This document shows positions 1-9,683 of a stretch of 64,000 nt of DNA, piece by piece (the first letter of the stretch is position 1; each line of letters begins with the position of its first letter). The notes under the pieces were generated by a model. That model saw nothing but the letters and a program-made list of their open reading frames with translations. It was not told where the DNA came from and made no database searches. A program made the translations under genes and the position numbers. This stretch comes from Lacisediminihabitans sp040549465 (GTDB lineage: Bacteria > Actinomycetota > Actinomycetes > Actinomycetales > Microbacteriaceae), in NCBI RefSeq assembly GCF_040549465.1, contig NZ_JBEPTL010000012.1, positions 52,159 through 116,158 of the forward strand, given 5' to 3'.

Positions 1-780
1 TGTCGCCGACTGCACAAGCCACCGTCCGATTATTGCTTCTCGGTCGAGGTACAGAGGGTCGTGAAAAAATGGTCGTCGCTTGACTACGGGACATCCGTCG
101 TCGAGAAGGGTAATGGCGTTCTCGAAGGCCGGGTGCATGCTCGGCGCATAGTTCTCGTGGGGAAAAGCGACAGCGTAGCTGTGCCCCAGCCGTTCGAAAT
201 GCTCAGTGAATCGGGATTCGTGCAAGAGGATCGACTCGCGATAGGACTTAATTCGGGGCATTTCGCCCCAATAGCGCTTCCATTCTTCGGTGAGAAACAC
301 CGAACTGCGCACCGCGATCCAATGCGACTGGATGTGCGAGGGCATCACGCCCTTGAAAGTGACGGGATTGGGGTCCGTGGGGCCGTGGTCAGTGATCCCC
401 CAAAAGCCGACATGGAGGGCATTCATGCGATCGAAGAGCGGCTCGAACGGCCGAACAGGACCGAACCAGGTGTAATTCATGAGAATGAGTTCGTCGAACT
501 CGGCCAACCGGGCTTCGCCGAATCGTTCAAGCGCCATGGCGTAGCCGCCCACGTCGAAACCGACGTTCTTGCGCTCCCAGAGCTCGTCGACAAAGGGCTC
601 GAGCGCGGCACGCCCAGTGTCCGAAATCACTCCGTTGAAGATGACGACGATGCAATCCGCGAATGGCCTGAGACGCTCGAGCTTGTACGGAATGTAGTCA
701 TCGACGTTTCCGCGCGCATCGTAGATGAGGTAGAAAATGACGCGACGCCCGCTCGGCGGGAAGGTAGATTCGATCGTCAT
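1..780 (-). CDS. RgpF-like rhamnan synthesis protein (C-terminus cut by window edge)
   Basis: This reverse-strand frame stays open from an ATG at 780 to the left edge, giving 260 codons and no stop. The translation shows the hallmarks of the rhamnan synthesis F (RgpF) family: a KNVGFDVGGY block at residues 71-80, LILMNYTWFGPVRPF at about 98-112, and SHIQSHWIAVRS further on. RgpF-like proteins act in rhamnose-containing wall polysaccharide assembly, often beside glycosyltransferase domains. No other in-frame ATG, GTG or TTG lies between the upstream stop and this ATG, and no clear Shine-Dalgarno is visible. The remaining C-terminus, which may hold more domains, lies outside the window. Family assignment is from motif recognition. 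Confidence 0.75.
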   Translation of the reverse strand, partial: MTIESTFPPSGRRVIFYLIYDARGNVDDYIPYKLERLRPFADCIVVIFNGVISDTGRAALEPFVDELWERKNVGFDVGGYAMALERFGEARLAEFDELILMNYTWFGPVRPFEPLFDRMNALHVGFWGITDHGPTDPNPVTFKGVMPSHIQSHWIAVRSSVFLTEEWKRYWGEMPRIKSYRESILLHESRFTEHFERLGHSYAVAFPHENYAPSMHPAFENAITLLDDGCPVVKRRPFFHDPLYLDREAIIGRWLVQSAT

Positions 781-994
781 AAGGAGGTGCGTGGTGCTTC
801 CGGTGAGTGCGGACCATGAGAAGAGGAATCGTCCCGGTCATCACGGGTGTGAACCGTCTAAGTGTACGGGACTAGATGGGAGACAGGCCGATTGGCCACT
901 TCTACAGACTCGAACGCCGTGTTTCCTGATCGTCGGGCTAGTACGGTGGCAGGATGGCGCGACCCGCTTCGCAGACGCAGAGGAGAAATAATCG

Positions 995-2056
995 ATGGCA
1001 ACAGGTGACACAGTGCTCGTGACAGGTGGGGCGGGATTCATCGGGTGCGCTCTTGCCGAGCGGCTTGCCCCGACCGCCGATCGTTGGGTCGTCCTCGACA
1101 ATCTGCATCCACAGGTGCATGCAAGTGGTCAGCGGCCGGATGCGCTTCACCAGAGCAGCGAACTGGTGGTTGGAGACGTCACAGACCCCCAGACGTGGGA
1201 TGACCTGCTGTGCGACTTCCGCCCAGACATCGTTGTTCACCTCGCAGCCGAAACGGGAACCGCGCAGTCCCTGAGTGAGGCGACCCGACACGCCCAGGTC
1301 AACGTCGTCGGCACCACCGAAATGCTTGATGCCTTTGGTCGCCACGATCATGTTCCGGGTCATATGGTCCTGAGCAGCAGTCGAGCGGTGTATGGGGAAG
1401 GGGCCTGGCAAAAATCGGATGGCACGTTGTTCTTCCCGGGCCAGCGTTCACACGCCCAGCTTGCCGAGGGGCAATGGGACTTCCCAGATGCCGCATCGCT
1501 GCCGTCATCATCGATCGGGACCCTGCTCGCCCCGACGAGCATCTATGGTGCGACGAAGGTCGCCCAAGAGCACATCCTGACGGCATGGGCAGGTGCCCAC
1601 GACGCGGCCTTGACGGTCCTCAGATTGCAAAATGTCTACGGACCGGGCCAGTCCCTGACCAACAGCTACACCGGAATTGTCTCCCTGTTCTCACAGCTTG
1701 CGAGGGCCGGCAAGTCGATTCCGCTCTATGAAGACGGTTCGATTGTTCGGGACTTCGTTCTCATCGACGATGTCGCCGACGCTTTCGTCGCGGTGCTTCA
1801 GCGCGGGCCAGCAGGCCGTTCCGAACCGTACGATATAGGTACGGGGCTTGCGACCACGATCGCGGAGCTGGCCAGGTCGATCGCAGCCTTCCACTCGGCG
1901 CCAGAGCCCCACATCACCGGTCAGTTCCGAGACGGCGATGTCCGGGCGGCATCCTGCAACATCGCGCCGACGCTCGCGGAGCTCTCCTGGAAGCCCCGTT
2001 TTGCACTAGACGAAGGCATTGCCCGTCTTCAAGAATGGATCGAGAGCCAGGTCTGA
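995..2056 (+). CDS. NAD-dependent sugar epimerase/dehydratase (extended SDR)
   Basis: A 353-residue extended short-chain dehydrogenase that probably acts on a nucleotide-activated sugar. The N-terminus has the NAD-binding TGGAGFIG motif (residues 10-17). DNL near residue 35 ends the second beta strand, LSSSRAVYG lies near 126-134, and the catalytic YxxxK is Y184-K188. VLRLQNVYGPGQ and FVLIDDVADA are typical of the UDP-glucose 4-epimerase / dTDP-sugar epimerase group. A GAGGAGAA Shine-Dalgarno sits about 8 bases before the ATG. The neighbours are glycan genes, so it probably makes a precursor for the same polymer. The exact substrate (for example dTDP-rhamnose 4-epimerisation) cannot be told from sequence. 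Confidence 0.85.
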   Translation: MATGDTVLVTGGAGFIGCALAERLAPTADRWVVLDNLHPQVHASGQRPDALHQSSELVVGDVTDPQTWDDLLCDFRPDIVVHLAAETGTAQSLSEATRHAQVNVVGTTEMLDAFGRHDHVPGHMVLSSSRAVYGEGAWQKSDGTLFFPGQRSHAQLAEGQWDFPDAASLPSSSIGTLLAPTSIYGATKVAQEHILTAWAGAHDAALTVLRLQNVYGPGQSLTNSYTGIVSLFSQLARAGKSIPLYEDGSIVRDFVLIDDVADAFVAVLQRGPAGRSEPYDIGTGLATTIAELARSIAAFHSAPEPHITGQFRDGDVRAASCNIAPTLAELSWKPRFALDEGIARLQEWIESQV

Positions 2057-2143
2057 CGCACAACGCGGGGGCGATGCGGATCATCTGTCGACCTGGGTGA
2101 ACATTCGGTACTTAACTCTGAAAGCGCAGAAGGACATCTCTTG

Positions 2144-4216
2144 ATGACACAGAACGACGCGGTCGATTGCCCCCAGGGCGGCTTCCGGAGTGGATTCAAC
2201 CGGGTGAAGTGGGCGCGATCACGCGATCGCTGGATGCAGCCGACACCGTCGGATCTTCCTAACAGCCGGATTTTGTTCGCTTTTCCGCTACTCCTCCTGG
2301 TTGTTCTGGCAGTCCTTGTGGGTGCCGGGATCACCGGATCTTCTTCCGGAATACTCAACCAATTCTTTGAGAACGGCCCCGACCATCGGCTGATCGCCGG
2401 GTCGGCGAAAGCGGTTCGCAGCGACGAGTGGCTCGTGCAAACACCCCTTGTCATCTCCCAGATGGAGCAAGGCTTGCCCCGGTTCAACCAGAATCTTCCC
2501 GGGGGCACCGATTCAACTGTTCAGAGTGACTTGCCGTCTCGCGATTGGTCGATGATTTTTCGCCCCCACCTCGCAGGATTCCTGTTGCTCTCGGAGAACT
2601 CAGCGATGTCACTTCGGTGGTCGTTGCCGGGGTTCGCGCTGATGGCAGCCTGCTATGCATTTTTTCTCACTGTCCGCCCGAGGAATCCTGTTTCCGCCGC
2701 CGTCGTGTCAGTGGGCTTCTTTTTCGCACCTTTTTTCCAATGGTGGTATCTCCCTGTCACTTTTTGGCCCGCAGCATGGTGCTTCGTCGTCATGACCGCC
2801 GCGATCTGGGTATTACGGTCGCCCCATCGCGGGTCCAGAATAATCTGGTCGGTCCTGGCCGGGTACCTGACAGTGACCGTGGCAATCGGCGTCTACGTAC
2901 CCTTCATGATTCCGGCACTTCTAATGTCGGTCGCGTTCGTCGTCGGATTCGTCCTTACCAGGTCCAGTGCCGAGATCCGTGGTTTTGCCGCCCGGATCCG
3001 GGCGCTGATCCCCCTGCTCGTCGGTGGAGTTGCAGCGACCGGCGTGGTGGCGATCTGGGCAGTCACCCGACTGTCAACCATCGAGAGATTCTCCGCCACT
3101 GTGTACCCCGGCCAGCGGCTTTCCGAAACCGGTGCGATCAGTAAGGACGGAATTTTGAGCCTGTGGGCTGGTCCGATCTCCCGCTATGTGGGGGCTATCG
3201 ACAAGCCTCTCGACCTGAACGCGTCGGAGGCATCCAGTTTTATCTTCGTTGGCCTGTTCCTGTTCATTCCTCTGCTCTGGAACACCGGGAAGAAATGGCG
3301 GAAAGATAAAGCGTTGGACTGGTTGGTGGTGGTACTTTTTGCCTTTCTCGTCCTTGTCGTGGCCTACCTGGTGCTGCCCGGATGGGATGCAATCGCCCAC
3401 CTTTTTCTCCTCGACAGGTCGCCCGCGGCCAGAATCCGCTTGGGGCTCGGGCTGCTCAGCGTTGTGATGATTCCGGTCTATGCCACGCGTTATGAAGAAA
3501 TGGCGCAGACGATGGGAGTGAAGCAGCGCCGAATAGTTGTCGGAATAGCGGTCGCGGTCGCGATTGCGACACAGGCCGTACTCGTGGGTGTCCTGGTTCA
3601 CCGAGGATCGAACCTTGTGGGCACCTGGCCCTGGGTGCCCGGGGTCGCGGTATTCGTTGTTGCCGTCTACCTTTTCGCCCGCCGATCGACTCTGCTCGGT
3701 GCCGTCGCGTTGCTCGGGGTGTCTATTTTTGCCGCGGGTGGCGTTAATCCCCTCTACGTCGGAGCCTACGATTTGAACAAAACTTCACTGGTGCGGCACA
3801 TGAAGGCGCTTCCTCGCGCCTCGAGCGCCGCCTGGATCGGTGTTGGCGGCACCTACCTTCCCAATGTGGTTCTTGAACAATCCGGACTGCACTCCTATAA
3901 CGGGTTTCAAAGTGCGCCGTCACCCGAAATGTGGAAACGGGTTGATCCTGCATCCAAGTACGGGCAGGTGTGGAATCGACTCGCGAGCGTGAGTTGGTAC
4001 GGGGGCGCCGGAGCACCCAGGCCGGTGAACCCCCAAGCTGATGCGATTCTGGTCAACTTCGATTCCTGTGCTGCTTTCGCACAGCGATACATCACTTACG
4101 TCCTCAGTGATGTCTCGATACGACAAAGCTGTCTCTTGCTGGTTGAGACAGTGCATCAGGGGCCCTCTACGTTCTCGATTTATCGCGTGTCGCACAGTGC
4201 ACAATCGGGTGGTTAG
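2144..4216 (+). CDS. Large polytopic membrane protein of the surface-glycan locus
   Basis: A protein of about 690 residues with a short cytoplasmic N-terminus, a first membrane helix at about residues 44-64, a polar segment (GSAKAVRSDEWLVQTPLV), then roughly ten further hydrophobic helices and a C-terminal soluble region ending near YRVSHSAQ. The plan of one helix, an extracytoplasmic loop with acidic residues and a helix bundle resembles GT-C-like or uncharacterised actinobacterial wall-glycan membrane proteins. I cannot name a family with confidence. The ATG at 2144 is preferred over the TTG at 2141 because AAGGA lies about 10 bases upstream. Sitting between a sugar epimerase and a DUF2142 protein, it probably takes part in polymer export, modification or lipid-linked transfer. 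Confidence 0.7.
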   Translation: MTQNDAVDCPQGGFRSGFNRVKWARSRDRWMQPTPSDLPNSRILFAFPLLLLVVLAVLVGAGITGSSSGILNQFFENGPDHRLIAGSAKAVRSDEWLVQTPLVISQMEQGLPRFNQNLPGGTDSTVQSDLPSRDWSMIFRPHLAGFLLLSENSAMSLRWSLPGFALMAACYAFFLTVRPRNPVSAAVVSVGFFFAPFFQWWYLPVTFWPAAWCFVVMTAAIWVLRSPHRGSRIIWSVLAGYLTVTVAIGVYVPFMIPALLMSVAFVVGFVLTRSSAEIRGFAARIRALIPLLVGGVAATGVVAIWAVTRLSTIERFSATVYPGQRLSETGAISKDGILSLWAGPISRYVGAIDKPLDLNASEASSFIFVGLFLFIPLLWNTGKKWRKDKALDWLVVVLFAFLVLVVAYLVLPGWDAIAHLFLLDRSPAARIRLGLGLLSVVMIPVYATRYEEMAQTMGVKQRRIVVGIAVAVAIATQAVLVGVLVHRGSNLVGTWPWVPGVAVFVVAVYLFARRSTLLGAVALLGVSIFAAGGVNPLYVGAYDLNKTSLVRHMKALPRASSAAWIGVGGTYLPNVVLEQSGLHSYNGFQSAPSPEMWKRVDPASKYGQVWNRLASVSWYGGAGAPRPVNPQADAILVNFDSCAAFAQRYITYVLSDVSIRQSCLLLVETVHQGPSTFSIYRVSHSAQSGG

Positions 4217-4423
4217 CGACGGGGTTCGGCTCACCAGCTCTTCGTTTCCGTCTGCCACGCGGGCGCTTGCTAAGGTTGACACTCGTCTAGCCCCCTCCAG
4301 AGCCCACGAGCCGAAACAACGGCCGCTTCATGGAAAATGGCTTTCACCGTGGCGAATACGTGCCAACACGGCCGGTCCGTCACACTGTTCCGTTGCCAGA
4401 TCTAGCTGGAGGTCGTGTCGCTA

Positions 4424-6016
4424 GTGCGAAACCTAATCGTGAGGCTCTCTGGTTCGGGAAAGGCAACCTTCTTGATTGCCTGGCTGGCGCTGTCGCTGGC
4501 TTCTCTCGCTTGGGCGGCGTCCACCCCGTTGGCGGGAAGCCCCGACGAACCTGCCCACATCATCAAGGCTGCTTCTGTCGTGCGCGGCGAATTTCTCGGG
4601 GCGCGAGCTAACGAACCCTACTATCGCAGCGTCGAAGTGCCGATCGGCTTGTCCGAGGCTTCGAGCTGGCCGTGCTTCATGATGAATTCCTCTGTCAGTG
4701 CTGCCTGCGCACCGCCCACCAAGTCGGGACTCGAACTACGCTCGGCGTTGACATCGGCCGGCTTGTATAACCCGGTCTATTACGTCTTGATCGGTTGGCC
4801 TAGCCTGTTCGTCCCCGATGCCCAGCTGGCAGTGTTGGCGATGCGGGCGCTCAGCGCGATCTTGAGCAGTTTCTTCCTCGCCTTCGTTTTCGTACTTCTG
4901 CTGCGCATGGCACCTCGCCTCATCGCCGGGATCGCATTCTTCGCCGCTCTTACGCCAATGGTGCTATTTCTCAACGGCTCGGTAAGCCCGAACTCATTGG
5001 AAATTGCGGCAGGGGCCGCTCTCGCGGTTGGGCTGTTGTACTTTTCACTGCGCTTCGTAAGCCTCAACCGGAATGCCATTCTCCTCGTCACCACCGCGGC
5101 CGGAATTCTGCTCGCGAACGCGCGCGGGCTCTCGCTCCTGTGGCTTGCGCTCATCGGGATCGCCGTGCTCGTGTTCGTTCCCTGGAATAACACTCTCGAA
5201 ATCCTCAAAGAATGGCGCGTGAGGTTCGCTTTCGGCGCGATGGCAGCGGGGGCGGTTTTCGCGGCAGTCTGGGTTATTACGACGGGGACGCTCGGCTCGC
5301 TTGGAGTGTATCCCGGAGCAGGAACAAATCCCTTGCGTGCTCTTGCCACCATGATGCTCGATAGATCCGCCGATCCCGGATTCGTCGGGTATTTCGGCTG
5401 GCTCGATACCCCGGCCCCCAACTTCACTTACTTCGCCTGGTGCGCTCTCTTCGGCTTGGTGATCGTGGGTGCTCTTTCAACGGCGCGCGGTAGGCCCCTC
5501 GTCGCGGCGTTTCTTGCTTTCGCTTCGGTGAGCATAGTTCCAGCCGTCGTCCAGGCTGCGTCCGTGCAGAGGTCCGGCTACATCTGGCAAGGACGCTACA
5601 CCTTGATCGCCATTGTCTGTGCGCTGCTCATCGCCGCAGTTGCAAGCGGTGCAACCGGTGTTTTCGAAAAGATTCCCCCGCGAGTCACGTCTCGGATCAT
5701 GACAATCGTCGCCATACTTGTCACCGTCGGGCAGCTCTACGCGATGGATACAGCGATCCGGAGGTATGCGTTACCGGGCTCGGATACCCTCTTCATGTTC
5801 AGAACCTTGCTGTGGTCTCCGCCGGGCGGAGTGGTTATCTGGCTGGTCCTTATGGGCGTGTCGATGGCTATGCTCATCATCCTGTGGTTTGGCACTTATT
5901 CGGCCTTTGGGCGCACTCCGGCCTCCGCCATTGGAATGGGGACGGTCGACCCGGTACGGCCGAGTCTGGCATCTACTTCCAGTGAGAAATCAACGAATTC
6001 GGACTTCCATAGGTAG
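4424..6016 (+). CDS. DUF2142-family polytopic membrane protein
   Basis: About 530 residues with one N-terminal helix (about 15-35), an extracytoplasmic loop beginning TPLAGSPDEPAHI, and about ten more helices. The acidic PDEPAH motif just after the first helix is typical of DUF2142 proteins. These occur in polysaccharide and teichoic-type glycan clusters and resemble GT-C transferases in layout, but their activity is not established. GGAGG at 4408-4412 is only 2 bases before a GTG at 4415 and 11 bases before the in-frame GTG at 4424, so 4424 is favoured. The C-terminal tail is Ser/Thr/Pro-rich and probably cytoplasmic. Confidence 0.75.
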   Translation: MRNLIVRLSGSGKATFLIAWLALSLASLAWAASTPLAGSPDEPAHIIKAASVVRGEFLGARANEPYYRSVEVPIGLSEASSWPCFMMNSSVSAACAPPTKSGLELRSALTSAGLYNPVYYVLIGWPSLFVPDAQLAVLAMRALSAILSSFFLAFVFVLLLRMAPRLIAGIAFFAALTPMVLFLNGSVSPNSLEIAAGAALAVGLLYFSLRFVSLNRNAILLVTTAAGILLANARGLSLLWLALIGIAVLVFVPWNNTLEILKEWRVRFAFGAMAAGAVFAAVWVITTGTLGSLGVYPGAGTNPLRALATMMLDRSADPGFVGYFGWLDTPAPNFTYFAWCALFGLVIVGALSTARGRPLVAAFLAFASVSIVPAVVQAASVQRSGYIWQGRYTLIAIVCALLIAAVASGATGVFEKIPPRVTSRIMTIVAILVTVGQLYAMDTAIRRYALPGSDTLFMFRTLLWSPPGGVVIWLVLMGVSMAMLIILWFGTYSAFGRTPASAIGMGTVDPVRPSLASTSSEKSTNSDFHR

Positions 6017-6071
6017 GGTTGACAAACTGGCGGCTGCATAGCCGCCTGCGGAGGTTTAAGCCAAGGGGGCT

Positions 6072-8672
6072 ATGGTGCGAACGCGAACGCGATCCGGGGC
6101 GGTTGTGTGCATCTGCGTTGCGCTCACGATGAGTCTGGTGTCCTTGACCGGTGGTGCGATGACCGCGGCTGCTGCGTCGGCTCCTTCGGGGGTTGCCGCC
6201 CCTAGTCCAAGCCAGAAATCGAGCGCGGATCCCGCGGCTGAGCCGAGCATTGGGGTCATGAACGAGGCGCAAAACCACACCATGGGCTCGACTATCCCGG
6301 ACAACGAGCCAGGTTTCTCGTCGCCGCTCGAGAGCAAGGCCCTGGTCGCTCCGAATTCGGTCGCCCCTGCGGTGCCGGGTGTTCCGGGAATGGACGTGAG
6401 CGGATGGCAAACGAACGTCGATTGGAATGCGGCATGGGCGAACGGGGGTCGATTCGCCTACGTGAAGGCAACGGAGAATCTCAACTATCGCAGCAGCCAG
6501 TTCGCACAGCAGTACAACGGGTCGTTCGCCGTCGGAATGATCAGGGGCGCCTATCATTTCGCCATTCCGAACGTGTCGACCGGCGCCGCGCAGGCAGAAT
6601 TTTTCGTGGCGAACGGCGGGGGATGGCGGCAGGATGGCCGAACCCTTCCTCCCCTGCTCGACATCGAATACGACCCCTACACCGCTAAGGATGGAACCAA
6701 CACCTGTTACGGTTTCACACCAAGTCAGATGGTCTCCTGGATCGCCGATTTCTCCGCCACAGTGAAGGCGCGGTCGGGGGTCCTGCCGGCGATCTACACC
6801 ACCACCGGATGGTGGTCGCTGTGCACCGGCAACAGCCCAGCATTCCCCAATAACCCTCTCTTCATTGCCCGCTATCCAGCGAACATTCAGAGCGGCCCGG
6901 GAACTCTTCCTGCGGGGTGGAGCACGCATGCGTTCTGGCAATTCGCGAGTTCTGGAGTATTTCCCGGGGACCAGGACGTCTCAAATGGTAGCTACGCATC
7001 TCTTCAGGCGCTTGCTACGGCAGGAGTCGCGATGGCGGCACCTATTGCGGGCGGTGCCGACTTTAACGGCGACGGCAAGCCGGACCTCGTGGCACGCCAG
7101 CCAGACGGATCTCTCTGGTTCTATTCGGGTACTGGCCCGCAGGCGAGCGGAGCGACCTATAACGCAGGCATCAAAATCGACACTGGCTGGGCAGGGTATA
7201 ACGAAATCGTGTCTGCCGGGGATCTGGATGGTGATGGTCACGCCGATATCCTGGCTCGACGACCAGACGGGCAACTCTACCTCTACTCTGGCACCGGGCA
7301 TGGGGGCGCCGGAACGGCGATGTTCGGCGCAGCTGTTCGTATTGGAATCGGGTGGGATATCTTCACCCAGATCATTGCGCCGGGAGACGTGAATGGCGAC
7401 CATAAAGCTGACCTTCTCGCTCGCAAGTCCGACGGGACGCTCTGGCTATATGCCGGAACGGGAACGTCGGGCCCGAGTGGTAGCGGACTCATGCCGGGCA
7501 TGCTGGTCGGGCCTGGATGGAACATCTTCACTCAGGTTGCGGCTCCGGGTGACCTCGACCGAGACGGTCGCAATGACCTGCTAGGAATGAGGAGCGATGG
7601 TTCCATCTGGTTCTACGCGGGCACAGGATCCGGATTCTCGGCTGGAGTCCGGGTGAACGCACCGGGTATCACGGCCTCGGATCTGCTCATCGCTGCCGGG
7701 GACGCCAACGGTGACGGCTACCCGGACATGGTGGTCCGGTCGATCGGTGGCCTCCTGAAGCTGCTCCCCGGTTCGACAGCGCCGAAGGCGGCATATAACC
7801 CCGGTCAGGTTGTCGGTTCGGGGTGGAACGTTTTTCGCGCTGTTATTGGCGCTGGGGACATCAACGGCGACAAAAAACCCGACCTGATTGGCGTCGGAAC
7901 GGACGGATCTCTGGTCTTCTACCAAGGAAACGGATCCGCTGGAGGAGTGAATCTGAGCTATCGGCCAGGCCTGAGGATCGGGTCCGGATGGCAGGCGTTC
8001 ACCGCGGTCATCGACGCGGGCGATTTTGATGGAAACGGCACTCGTGACCTCATCGGCATCCGGAATGATGACACGATGTGGTTCTATGAGGGTACTGGAG
8101 TGATCTCCCCATCCGGAACGGGAGCCTACAAACCAGGGGTCCAGATCGGCGCAAGCGAATGGGCGGGCATGCGCTCGCTGATCGCGGGCGACTTCACACT
8201 CGATGGGCGAGCTGATGTGTTGGCAACGCGGATTGACGGCTCTCTCTCTCTGGGCGGAGGTGTGCGCCGCACCGTCGCCGACTCACCGTGGTTTGCACCA
8301 CAGGTCAGCATTGCTTCGAGCGCGTGGGGTGCTCAGAGCACGCTCGTGAGTGCGGGAGACGCGAACTCTGACGGTGTCACCGATTACGTTGCCCGGCGGC
8401 CCGACGGGTCCCTGTTCTTTTACCAGGGCACCGCTGCAATGACCGCCTCATCCAGTGGATCCATGCCGGGAGTCCAGACAGGGTCAGGATGGAACGTCTT
8501 CCAGACCGTGACCGCAACGGGAGATGACTCTATAGGAAGAACTGGCGACCTGATTGCCGTGACCCCGGCCGGTGCTCTGCTGTATTACGCGTCCACTGGC
8601 AACGCGGGTCGATTGGGCACAGCGTATTCGGCTTCCACCATCGCCGGCTCCGGGTGGAATATCTTCGGCTAG
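6072..8672 (+). CDS. Secreted GH25 lysozyme-like protein with FG-GAP/VCBS repeats
   Basis: An 866-residue exported protein with three parts. A signal peptide spans about residues 1-35 (RTRTR, hydrophobic core, then AAAASA) and is followed by a low-complexity linker. A glycoside hydrolase family 25 domain spans about 104-318, with D108 in MDVSGW and the DxE pair D197/E199 in LLDIEYD, which match the family's catalytic acidic residues. About ten FG-GAP/VCBS repeats of roughly 52 residues follow from residue 328, each with an AGDxNGDGxxDLL calcium-binding loop and a DGSLWFYxGTG strand; later copies are more degenerate. GH25 enzymes cleave peptidoglycan. The repeats should form a beta-propeller, perhaps for glycan or surface binding. 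AAGGGGG precedes the ATG. Placement in a glycan locus suggests wall remodelling. Confidence 0.9.
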   Translation: MVRTRTRSGAVVCICVALTMSLVSLTGGAMTAAAASAPSGVAAPSPSQKSSADPAAEPSIGVMNEAQNHTMGSTIPDNEPGFSSPLESKALVAPNSVAPAVPGVPGMDVSGWQTNVDWNAAWANGGRFAYVKATENLNYRSSQFAQQYNGSFAVGMIRGAYHFAIPNVSTGAAQAEFFVANGGGWRQDGRTLPPLLDIEYDPYTAKDGTNTCYGFTPSQMVSWIADFSATVKARSGVLPAIYTTTGWWSLCTGNSPAFPNNPLFIARYPANIQSGPGTLPAGWSTHAFWQFASSGVFPGDQDVSNGSYASLQALATAGVAMAAPIAGGADFNGDGKPDLVARQPDGSLWFYSGTGPQASGATYNAGIKIDTGWAGYNEIVSAGDLDGDGHADILARRPDGQLYLYSGTGHGGAGTAMFGAAVRIGIGWDIFTQIIAPGDVNGDHKADLLARKSDGTLWLYAGTGTSGPSGSGLMPGMLVGPGWNIFTQVAAPGDLDRDGRNDLLGMRSDGSIWFYAGTGSGFSAGVRVNAPGITASDLLIAAGDANGDGYPDMVVRSIGGLLKLLPGSTAPKAAYNPGQVVGSGWNVFRAVIGAGDINGDKKPDLIGVGTDGSLVFYQGNGSAGGVNLSYRPGLRIGSGWQAFTAVIDAGDFDGNGTRDLIGIRNDDTMWFYEGTGVISPSGTGAYKPGVQIGASEWAGMRSLIAGDFTLDGRADVLATRIDGSLSLGGGVRRTVADSPWFAPQVSIASSAWGAQSTLVSAGDANSDGVTDYVARRPDGSLFFYQGTAAMTASSSGSMPGVQTGSGWNVFQTVTATGDDSIGRTGDLIAVTPAGALLYYASTGNAGRLGTAYSASTIAGSGWNIFG

Positions 8673-8700
8673 CGTGCAACCTCGGACTAAGGCATTCCTG

Positions 8701-9681
8701 TTACTTAGAAAATGGTCCGGTATTCGCCTCGAACGGTAAGAATGTCGGCGTCGCAGGGCTAGCTTGAATGTCGAGTTGGAGCGCGCTGATCAACATCTGG
8801 GTACCGAGCATCAGCGGAAGGGCCGCGAGCATCACCGTTGCGGCGGTGGCTACGACGGACGCCACAATCTGGAAGCACACCCAAACGGCAACTCCGAGTC
8901 CGAAGGCGACGAGCAGCATGCCGATCACTAGCAGGAGCGCGATGGGAGAGAACGACCACAAAACATACCGGTACCAGATCCGCCTCCAAAATCCACGGAA
9001 CAATAGATTGAGCAACTCTGGGATGACTTTGCCAAGCCGAATGCTGGAAACTTCGTTTCCATAGACGGCGGGGATAGGAACGTCTACAGCCGGAACCTGG
9101 AGAATGTTTAGATGGATGAGCAGGTCGTTCTCGAAGCTGTAGCGTCGCGAAACCTGGTCGAGCGGTACTCGTTTGAGCACCTCGGTTCTGATCGCCGTAT
9201 ATCCATTCTGCGGATCGAACAGGTGCCAATATCCCGACGTCATCTTGGTCATGAAGGACAGCACGATGTTGCCAAGAACCCGATAACGAGGCATGCCGGC
9301 AAATGATTCGGGCGCGAAGAATCGGTTCGCTTTCGCGAATCCGTAGCCCTCAGCCGTGACATGGTCGAGCAATTGCGGAAGATACTCCGGATCCATTTGA
9401 GCGTCGCCTGCCATGACGACGTTGACATCCGCACCGAGTTCGATCGCAGAGCGGTGCCCGGTGATAATTGCGCCGCCCACCCCTTGATTAACCTCGTGGC
9501 GGATGAGGGTCACCCGTGCATCGTTGGTGCGATTCACCGCCCCGCTCGTGTCATCCGGGCTGCAGTCATCGACGATGACGATGTGGTCTACGAACGAGGG
9601 CATACTAAAGATGACTTGGGCGATCATCGATTCTTCTTTGTAGGCTGGAACGACGGCCGCGATTGTTGCTCCTCTGTACAC
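8701..9681 (-). CDS. GT2 family glycosyltransferase, dolichol-phosphate-mannose-synthase-like, with C-terminal helices
   Basis: A GT-A fold transferase. Residues 1-15 give VxxxVVPAYKEE, VIVDDCSPDDT follows near 35-45, and VVMAGDAQMDP near 88-98 carries the metal-binding acidic residues. The C-terminal third has two or three membrane helices, as in polyprenyl-phosphate sugar transferases. These transfer a sugar to undecaprenyl phosphate, and the gene directly upstream encodes a GtrA flippase that would move the product across the membrane. I start it at the GTG at 9681, two bases after the GtrA stop. AAGGA inside the end of gtrA is well spaced for this, while the upstream in-frame GTG at 9726 would overlap GtrA by 43 bases and has no ribosome binding site. 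Confidence 0.88.
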   Translation of the reverse strand: MYRGATIAAVVPAYKEESMIAQVIFSMPSFVDHIVIVDDCSPDDTSGAVNRTNDARVTLIRHEVNQGVGGAIITGHRSAIELGADVNVVMAGDAQMDPEYLPQLLDHVTAEGYGFAKANRFFAPESFAGMPRYRVLGNIVLSFMTKMTSGYWHLFDPQNGYTAIRTEVLKRVPLDQVSRRYSFENDLLIHLNILQVPAVDVPIPAVYGNEVSSIRLGKVIPELLNLLFRGFWRRIWYRYVLWSFSPIALLLVIGMLLVAFGLGVAVWVCFQIVASVVATAATVMLAALPLMLGTQMLISALQLDIQASPATPTFLPFEANTGPFSK

Positions 9682-9683
9682 GT

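Noticed and set aside
61..819. 252-codon plus-strand frame at the left edge
   Set aside because: It is the antisense of the RgpF-like gene, whose translation shows clear family motifs on the minus strand.
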